The notes under the pieces: generated by a model | Told to the model about the DNA's origin: nothing | The model's input: only the letters and a program-made list of their open reading frames with translations | Databases searched by the model: none | Shown here: positions 55,120 to 64,000 of the stretch, piece after piece | Numbering within the stretch: position 1 is the stretch's first letter | How the letters are laid out: each line of letters opens with the position of its first letter | Assembly (NCBI GenBank): GCA_003996215.1 | Contig: QJPP01003449.1 | Span: forward strand, 176,333-240,332 | DNA length: 64,000 nucleotides | Reading direction: 5' to 3' | Source of the DNA: Jaltomata sinuosa | Lineage: Eukaryota; Streptophyta; Magnoliopsida; Solanales; Solanaceae | Position numbers and translations under genes: made by a program

Positions 55120-56418
55120 TATATACATAAGGATAAAATAGAACCAAATATTTGTATCAAATACCAATCCAACTTGATTTGTTTTTTCTCAAGAAAAAAA
55201 GAAGAAGAAAGACAACATTATGTATGTGATAGAATGAGCAAGAATATAATAAGTTATTCAAATAATCATATATGTGGTTGATGATGATGATATCAACCAC
55301 ATCTATAGTATTTTTTTTTTAGGTTTGGAAATATTTTGAAAAATTTAAAAGACCATGACAAGAGGCAATGGCGTACACAAAATTTTACATAAATAACATC
55401 ATCGATCTATAGTTAGAATTTGGCTTGTAAGCGAGTTTGGATTTGGGGCTATAATTAGGGGTGAATAAAACCAAATCGCAAACCGCACTAAACTGACAAA
55501 TTGCAAATCTAACCACTTTCTGCATTTGTAATTCTCTTTTCTTCGGAACTTTTTTAGTTGCATTCACAAATTTAGTCACCTATAAAATTTAGCCAATGTC
55601 ATAAAGCCTAGCACATCCAAAAAAAAGTCACCCTTTGTGGAAAATTCTTAGCAATTAGTGATGGATAAAGTACCAAACTTCATTGGCAATTCCACAAACT
55701 TTTAATGTTGTTATGTCATTGGACTAAAAACCTAAGTGACATTTCAAATAAGGAAAAGTTATTCAAATTAGCGATCTCGGTCCATATATTACTCTTTATA
55801 ATGCTACTATGAGATTATGTACACTTATACATGTATTTGCGCATCTAAAACCGTAGGTGCCACTATCACACATACATACACATACAGTTGGCCACATATA
55901 CAGGTTATTAAGTCATTTAAATTTAAAAGATAATTATCGATAATATCGTTCACACTGAGTGAGGTTAATAACTTGATAGTAAATAAAATTTCTCTAACTC
56001 AGAGCTGAATGTAACACTTCGGTTACGGGTTCATCAGAATCGAGTAACTTTACACAAAACATAGAGTTATATGTGAAAACCTTCTAAAATTTCAACAAAT
56101 ATTAATAAATGATTGGTTTTTAAAATTATAAGGAATTCAGTACAAAATCTTACGATTGTATGATTTAGTACTTGATGATTGGACAGGATAAATATTTGAG
56201 ATAAATTTAGAAAGTAACTATAGTAAGAGAAAATTTTGTAAATAGCGTTATTAGAGCTCATTTTTGTAAAAAAAAAAATAGCGAGATTTTGCTTTATTTC
56301 AAAACATAGCAGAATACATGTATCCGTTCGCATACAATATCTTATTCTAACTGAAAATCTCGATGATACAGTATCTGACTTGTAGCTGCATGTGTAGCCA
56401 ACTGTATATGTATATATC
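55120..56418. other. Spacer between Helitron end and satellite
   Basis: AT-rich DNA with no supported gene. The 117-codon minus-strand frame at 56067-56420 has no recognisable domain. The junction with the satellite at about 56419 is abrupt. Confidence 0.45.
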
Positions 56419-59400
56419 ATGGACTATAACACACGAAAAAACCGAAAAATCCCTATTTCCCGTTCTGTGCCACCTTTGAAATCCATAAACCCCACGTTTG
56501 CCCCTCCAAACCAATGCGCGCCATTAAATAGGTCGTCGCGGACGCCCACAAAATTTTTTGGCCAAAACACCGCCGGACGCACATATCACACAAAATCCAT
56601 GGACTATAACACACAAAAAACTGAAAAATCCCTATTTCCCGTTTCGGGCCACGTTTGAAATCCTAAAACCCCACGTTTGCCCCTCCAAAGCAACGCGCGC
56701 CATTAGATAGGTCGTCGCGGACACCCACGAATAATTTTGTCCAAAATACCGCCGGACGCACAAATCACACAAAATCCATGGAAATATTAACACACGAAAA
56801 AAATCCTAAAAAACCCTGTATTTCCCATTCCGGCGCCACGTGTTGAAATTCCTAAAACCCACGTTCGCCCCTCCGAACCAACGCGCGCCGATTAAAAATA
56901 GGCTCGTGTGCGGACGTCACAAAAATATTTTTGGCCAAATACCGCCGGACGCACCAGTATCACCACAAAGAATCAATGGACTATAACACACGAATAAAAA
57001 ATGAAAAAAAATCCCTATTTCCCGTTCCGGGCCACGTTTGAAATCCTAAAACCCCACCTTTGCCGCTCCGAAACAACGCGCGCCATTAGAAAGGTCGTCG
57101 CGGACACCCACGAATAATTTTGTCCAAAATACCGCCGGACGCACAAATCACACAAAATCCATGGAATATAACACACGAAAAAACCGAAAAACCCTTATTT
57201 CCCGTTCCGAGCCACGTTTGAAATCCTAAAACCCCACGTTTGCCCCTCCGAACCAACGCGCACCATTAAATAGGTCGTTGCGGATGTCCACGAAAAATTT
57301 TGGCCAAAATACCGCCGGACGCACATATCACACATAACCATGGATTATAACATCACGGCAAAAAACCGAAAAAATCCCATATTTCCCGTGTTCCGTGTGC
57401 CACCTTTGAAATCCGTTAAACCCCACGTTTGCCCCTGCCCCGAACATTGCGCCGCCATTAAATAGGTCGTCGCAGACGCCCACGAAAAATTCGGCCAGAA
57501 ATGACCGCCGGACGCACATATCACACAAAAATTCCATGGACTATACCACACGAAAAATCCGAAAAATCCCTATTTCCCGTTCCGGGCCACGTTTGAAATC
57601 CTAAAACCCCACGTTTGCCCCTCCGAACCAACGCTCGCCATTAAATAGGTCCTCGCGGACGCCCACGAAAAATTTTGGCCAAAATACCGCCGGACGCACA
57701 TATCACACAAAATCCATGGACTATAACAAACGAAAAAACTGAAAAATCCCTATTTCCCATTCCGGGCCACCTTTGAAATCCTAAATCCCCACGTTTGCCC
57801 CTCCGAACCAATGCGCGCCATTGAATAGGTCGTCGCGGACGCCCACGAAAATTTTTGGCCAAAATACCGTCGGACGCATATATCACACAAAATCCATGGA
57901 CTATAACACACGAAAAAACCGAAAAATCCCTATTTCCCATTTTGGGCCACGTTTGAAATCCTAAAACCCCACGTTTGCCCCTCCGAACCAACGTGCGCCA
58001 TTAAATAGGTCGTCACGGACGCCCATGAAAAATTTTGGCCAAAATACCGCCGGACGCACATCTCACACAAAATCCATGGACTATAACACACGAAAAAACT
58101 GAAAAATCCCTATTTCCCGTTCCGGGCCACGTCTGAAATCCTAAAACCCCACGTTTGCCCCTCCGAACCAACGCGCGCCATTAAATAGGTCGTCGCGGAA
58201 GCCCACGAAAAATTTCGGCCAAAATACCGCCGGACGCACATATCATACAAAATCCATGGACTATAACACACGAAAAAACTAAAAAATTCCTATTTCCCGT
58301 TCCGGGCCACGTTTGGAATCCTAAAACCCCACCTTTGCCGCTCCGAAACAACGCGCGCCATTAGAAAGGTCGTCGCGGACACCCACGAATAATTTTGTCC
58401 AAAATACCGCCGGACGCACAAATCACACAAAATCCATGGAATATAACACACGAAAAAACCGAAAAACCCTTATTTCCCGTTCCGAGCCACGTTTGAAATC
58501 CTAAAACCCCACGTTTGCCCCTCCGAACCAACACGCACCATTAAATAGGTCGTTGCGGACGTCCACGAAAAATTTTGGCCAAAATACCGCCGGACGCACA
58601 TATCACACATAATCCATGGACTATAACACACGAAAAAACCAAAAAATCTCTATTTATCATTCCGGGCCACGTTTGAAATCCTAAAACCCCAAGTTTGCCC
58701 CTTCTAACAAACGCGCACCATTAAATAGGTCGTCGCGGACGCCCACAAAAAATTTCTGCCAAAATACCGTCGGACGCACATATCACACAAAATCCATGGA
58801 CTATAACACACGAAAAAACCGAAAAATCCCTATTTCCCGTTCTGTGCCACCTTTGAAATCCATAAACCCCACGTTTGCCCCTCCAAACCAATGCGCGCCA
58901 TTAAATAGGTCGTCGCGGACGCCCACAAAATTTTTTGGCCAAAACACCGCCGGACGCACATATCACACAAAATCCATGGACTATAACACACAAAAAACTG
59001 AAAAATCCCTATTTCCCGTTTCGGGCCACGTTTGAAATCCTTAAACCCCACGTTTGCCCCTCCAAAGCAACGCGCGCCATTAGATAGGTCGTCGCGGACA
59101 CCCACGAATAATTTTGTCCAAAATACCGCCGGACGCACAAATCACACAAAATCCATGGAATATAACACACGAAAAAATCAAAAAACCCTTATTTCCCATT
59201 CCGGGCCACGTTTGAAATCCTAAAACCCCACGTTCGCCCCTCCGAACCAACGCGCGCCATTAAATAGGTCGTTGCGGACGTCCACGAAAAATTTTGGCCA
59301 AAATACCGCCGGACGCACATATCACACAAAATCAATGGACTATAACACACGAAAAAAATGAAAAATCCCTATTTCCCGTTCCGGGCCACGTTTGAAATCC

Positions 59401-62400
59401 TAAAACCCCACGTTTGCCCCTCAGAACCAACGCGCACCATTAAATAGGTCATCGCGGACGCCCACGAAAATTTCGGCCAAAATATCGACGGACACACATA
59501 TCACACAAAATCCATTGACTATAACACACGAAAAAACCAAAAAATCCCTATTTCCCTTTCCGGGCAACCTTTTAAATCCTAAAACCCCACGTTTGCCCCT
59601 CCGAACCAACGCGCGCCATTAAATAGGTCGTCGCGGACGCCCACGAAAATTTTTGCACAAAATACCGCCGGACGCACATATCACACAAAATCCATGGACT
59701 ATAACACACGAAAAAACCAAAAAATCCCTATTTCCCGTTCCGGGCCACCTTTGAAATCCTAAAACCCCATGTTTGCCCCTCCGAACCAACGCGCGCCATT
59801 AAATAGGTCGTCTCGGACGCCCACAAAAAATTTCGGCCAAAATACTGCCGGACGCACATATCACACAAAATCCATGGACTATAATACACGAAAAAACCGA
59901 AAAATCCCTATTTCCCATTCCGGGCCACGTTTGAAATCCTAAAACCCCACGTTTGCAATACCGAACCAACGCGCGCCATTAAATAGGTTGTCGCGGACGC
60001 CCACAAAAACTTTCGGCCAAAATACCGCCGGACGCACCTATCAGACAAAATCAATGGAATATAATACACGAAAAAACCAAAAAAATCCATATTTCCCATT
60101 CCGGGCCACGTTTGAAATCCTAAAACCCCACGTTTGCCCCTCCAAACCAATGCGCGCCATTAAATAGGTCGTCGCGGACGACCACAAAAAATTTCGGCCA
60201 AAATACCGCCGGACGCACATATCACACAAAATCCATGGACTATAACACACGAAAAAACCGAAAAATCCCTATTTCCCGTTCTGGGCCACGTTTGAAATCT
60301 AAAACCCCACGTTTACCCCTCTGAACCAACGCGCGCCATTAAATAGGTCGTCGCGGACGCCCACGAAAAATTTCGGCCAGAATACCGCCGGACGCACATA
60401 TCACACAAAATCCATTAGCTATAACATACGAAAAAACCAAAAAATCCCTATTTTCCGTTCCGGGCCACGTTTGAAATCTTAAAACCCCACGTTTGCCCCT
60501 TCGAACCAACGCTCGCCATTAAATAGGTCGTCGCGGACGCCCACAAAAAATTTTGGCCAAAATACCGCCGGACGCACATATCACACAAAATCCATGGACT
60601 ATAACACACGAAAAAACCGAAAAATCCCTATTTCCCGTTCCGGGCCACCTTTGAAATCCTAAATCCCCACGTTTGCCCCTCCAAACCAACGCGCGCCATT
60701 GAATAGGTCGTCGCGGACGCCCACAAAATTTTTGGCCAAAATACCGTCGGACGCATATATCACACAAAATCCATGGACTATAACACACGAAAAAACCGAA
60801 AAATCCCTATTTCCCGTTTCGGGCCACGTTTGAAATCCTAAAACCCCACGTTTGCCCCTCCGAACCAACGCGCGCCATTAAATATATCGTCGCGGACGCC
60901 CACAAAAAATTTCGTCCAAAATACCGCTGGACGCACATATCACACAAAATCGATGGACTATAAAACACAAAAAAACCGAAAAATCCCTATTTCCCGTTCC
61001 GAGCCACGTTTGAAATCCAAAAAACCCCACGTTTGCCCCTCCGAACCAACGCGCGCCATTAAATATGTCGTCGCGGAAGACCACGAAAATTTTCGGCCAA
61101 AATACCGCCGGACGCACATATCATACAAAATCCATGGACTATAACACACGAAAAAACTTAAAAATCCCTATTTCCCGTTCTGGGCCACGTTTGAAATCCT
61201 AAAACCCCACCTTTGCCGCTCCGAAGCAACGCGCGCCATTAGATAGGTCGTTGCGGACACCCACGAATAATTTTGTCCAAAATACCGCCGGACACACAAA
61301 TCACACAAAATCCATGGAATATAAAACACGAAAAAACTGAAAAAACCTTATTTCCCGTTCCGAGCCACGTTTGAAATCCTAAAACCCCACGTTTGCCCCT
61401 CCGAACCAACGCGCGCCACTAAATAGGTCGTTGCGGACGTCCACGAAAAATTTCGGCCAAAATACCTTCGGACGCACATATCACACATAATCCATGGACT
61501 ATAACACACGAAAAAACAAAAAAATCTCTATTTACCATTCCGGGCCACGTTTGAAATCCTAAAACCCCAAGTTTGCCCCTCCGAACCAACACGCACCATT
61601 AAATAGGTCGTCGCGGACGCCCACGAAAAATTTCTGCCAAAATACCGTCGGACGCACATATCACACAAAATCCATGGACTGTAACACACGAAAAAACCAA
61701 AAAATCCCTATTTCCCGTTCTGTGCCACCTTTGAAATCCTTAAACCCCACGTTTGCCCCTCCGAACCAATGCGCGCCATTAAATAGGTCATCGCGGACAC
61801 CCACGAAAAATTTCGGCCAGAATACCGCCGGACGCACATATCACACAAAATCCATGGACTATAACACACGAAAAAACCAAAAAATCCCTATTTCCCGTTC
61901 CGGGCCACCTTTGAAATCCTAAAACCCCACGTTTGCCCCTCCGAACCAACGCGCGCCATTAAATAGGTCGTCGCGGACGCCCACGAAAAATTTCGGCCAG
62001 AATACCGCCGGACGCACATATCACACAAAATCCATGGACTATAACACACGAAAAAACCGAAAAATCCCTATTTCCCGTTCCGGGCCACGTTTGAAATCCT
62101 AAAACCCCACGTTTGCCCCTCCGAACCAACACGCGCCATTAAATAGGTCGTCGCGGACGCCCACGAAAAATTTCGGCCAAAATACCGTCGGACGCACATA
62201 TCACACAAAATCCATGGACTATAACATACGAAAAAACCAAAAAATCCCTATTTCCCGTTCCGGGCCACGTTTGAAATCTAAAACCCCACGTTTGCCCCTC
62301 CGAACCAACAAGCGCCATTAAATAGGTCCTCGCGGACGCCCACGAAAAATTTTGGCCAAAGTACCGCCGGACGCACATATCACACAAAATCCATGGACTA

Positions 62401-64000
62401 TAACACACGAAAAAACTGAAAAATCCCTATTTCCCGTTCCGGGCCACCTTTGAAATCCTAAATCCCCACGTTTGCCCCTCCAAACTAACGCGCGCCATTG
62501 AATAGGTCGTCGCGGACGCCCACGAAAATTTTTGGCCAAAATACCGTCGGACGCATATATCACACAAAATCCATGGACTATAACACACGAAAAAACCGAA
62601 AAATCCCTATTTCCCGTTTTGGGCCACGTTTGAAATCCTAAAACCCCACGTTTGCCCCTCCGAACCAACAAGCGCCATTAAATAGGTCCTCGCGGACGCC
62701 CACAAAAAATTTCGTCCAAAATTCCGCCGGAAGCACATATCACACAAAATCCATGGACTATAACACACGAAAAAACCGAAAAAATCCCTATTTCCCGTTC
62801 CGGGCCACGTTTGAAATCCTAAAACCCCACGTTTGCCCCTCCGAACCAACAAGCGCCATTAAATAGGTCCTCGCGGACGCCCACGAAAAATTTCGGCCAA
62901 AATACGCCGGACGCACATATCACACAAAATCCATGGACTATAACACACGAAAAAACCAAAAAATCCCTATTTCCCGTTCCGGGCCACGTTTGAAATCCTA
63001 AAACCCCACCTTTGCCGCTCCGAAGCAACGCGCGCCATTAGATAGGTCGTCGCGGACACCCACGAATAATTTTGTCCAAAATACCGCCGGACGCACAAAT
63101 CACACAAAATCCATGGAATATAAAACACGAAAAAACCGAAAAAACCTTATTTCCCGTTCCGAGCCACGTTTGAAATCCTAAAACCCCACGTTTGCCCCTC
63201 CGAACCAACGCGCGCCACTAAATAGGTCGTTGCGGACGTCCACGAAAAATTTCGGCCAAAATACCTTCGGACGCACATATCACACATAATCCATGGACTA
63301 TAACACACGAAAAAACCAAAAAATCCCTATTTACCATTCCGGGCCACGTTTGAAATCCTAAAACTCCAAGTTTGCCCCTCCGAACCAACACGCACCATTA
63401 AATAGGTCGTCGCGGACGCCCACGAAAAATTTCTGCCAAAATACCGTCGGACGCACATATCACACAAAATCCATTGACTATAACACACGAAAAAACCAAA
63501 AAATCCCTATTTCCCGTTCTGTGCCACCTTTGAAATCCTTAAACCCCACGTTTGCCCCTCCGAACCAATGCACGCCATTAAATAGGTCGTCGCGGACGCC
63601 CACAAAAAATTTCGGCCAGAATACTGCCGGACGCACATATCACACAAAATCCATGGACTATAACACACGAAAAAACCAAAAAATCCCTATTTCCCGTTCC
63701 GGGCCACGTTTGAAATCTTAAAACCCCACGTTTACCCCTCTGAAACAACGCGCGCCATTAAATAGGTCGTCGCGGACGCCCACGAAAAATTTCGGCCAGA
63801 ATACCGCCGGACGCACATATCACACAAAATCCATTGACTATAACATACGAAAAAACCAAAAAATCCCTATTTTCCGTTCCGGGCCACGTTTGAAATCCTA
63901 AAATCCCACGTTTGCCCCTTCGAACCAACGCTCGCTATTAAATAGGTCGTCGCGGACGCCAATGAAAAATTTCGGCCAGAATACCGCCGGACGCACATAT
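56419..64000. repeat. 180-bp satellite array, about 42 units, running off the window
   Basis: The anchor CCATGGACTATAACACACGA recurs every 180 bases (for example 57714, 57894, 58074, 58254). The unit contains AAATCCCTATTTCCCGTTCC, GGGCCACGTTTGAAATCC, CGCGCCATTAAATAGGTCGT and ACCGCCGGACGCACATATCA. It is GC- and CpG-richer than the rest of the window. As 180 is a multiple of three, chance frames run through several units on both strands. None is taken as a gene. Some units share variants (for example CCTTTGCCGCTCCGAAGCAA with GGACACCCACGAATAATTTT), giving a partial higher-order pattern. The family name was not identified from memory. Confidence 0.97.

Noticed and set aside
56419..63721. Many frames of 60-117 codons on both strands in the satellite
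   Set aside because: The 180-bp unit is a multiple of three, so open frames extend across units. The frames appear on both strands and have no start or splice context.

Overview
The window is nuclear DNA from a dicot plant, most probably a member of the Solanaceae. It is AT-rich, with multi-exon genes, GT-AG introns and long intergenic stretches. It also holds tRNA-derived SINEs with a (TTG)n-tailed 3' module, a family of LINE fragments, Stowaway, Tourist, hAT and CACTA-type elements, a Helitron 3' end and a 180-bp satellite. The species cannot be fixed from sequence alone.

Layout. 1-4.7 kb: repeat-rich upstream DNA with SINE fragments and a strong G-quadruplex motif. 4.7-9.1 kb (+): a complete four-exon beta-expansin gene of 260 aa. 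9.1-12.3 kb: intergenic DNA with SINE and LINE pieces. 12.3-13.4 kb (-): an intronless F-box/FBA gene. 13.7-24.45 kb: a decayed Mutator-like element (MULE) of about 10.8 kb. It carries two convergent genes, a DUF1985-like/Ulp1 (C48) protease gene on + and a mudrA transposase on -. A six-copy 163-bp minisatellite lies between their 3' ends, and five large clusters of a short palindromic repeat (core CATCTGTTG/CAACAGATG) fill almost only the element's introns and intergenic parts. 24.5-29.7 kb: MITEs, a degenerate array related to the F-box upstream region, a long-TIR element with a SINE nested inside it, and a CACTA-like end. 29.9-31.1 kb (-): the second F-box gene, a close paralogue of the first.

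32.8-37.1 kb (+): a complete six-exon LanC-like (GCR2/GCL family) gene of 412 aa. 37.6-41.3 kb (-): a complete five-exon soluble epoxide hydrolase gene of 311 aa, convergent with the LanC-like gene. 41.4-45.3 kb: Stowaway MITE, TRIM-like LTR element and a 5'-truncated LINE. 46.9-53.0 kb (+): a ten-exon ELMO/CED-12 domain gene of about 287 aa, with repeats and MITEs in its introns. 53-56.4 kb: Stowaway-like MITE and Helitron-type 3' ends. 56.4-64.0 kb: a 180-bp, CpG-rich satellite array of about 42 units that runs off the right edge.

The host genes do not form an obvious pathway. The expansin loosens cell walls, the two F-box proteins would be SCF substrate adaptors, the epoxide hydrolase handles lipid epoxides, and the ELMO protein is a putative small-GTPase regulator. 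The most unusual structure is the MULE: a protease-carrying transposon whose non-coding compartments are packed with one palindromic repeat family. It appears to have landed inside a repeat array next to a duplicated F-box gene.
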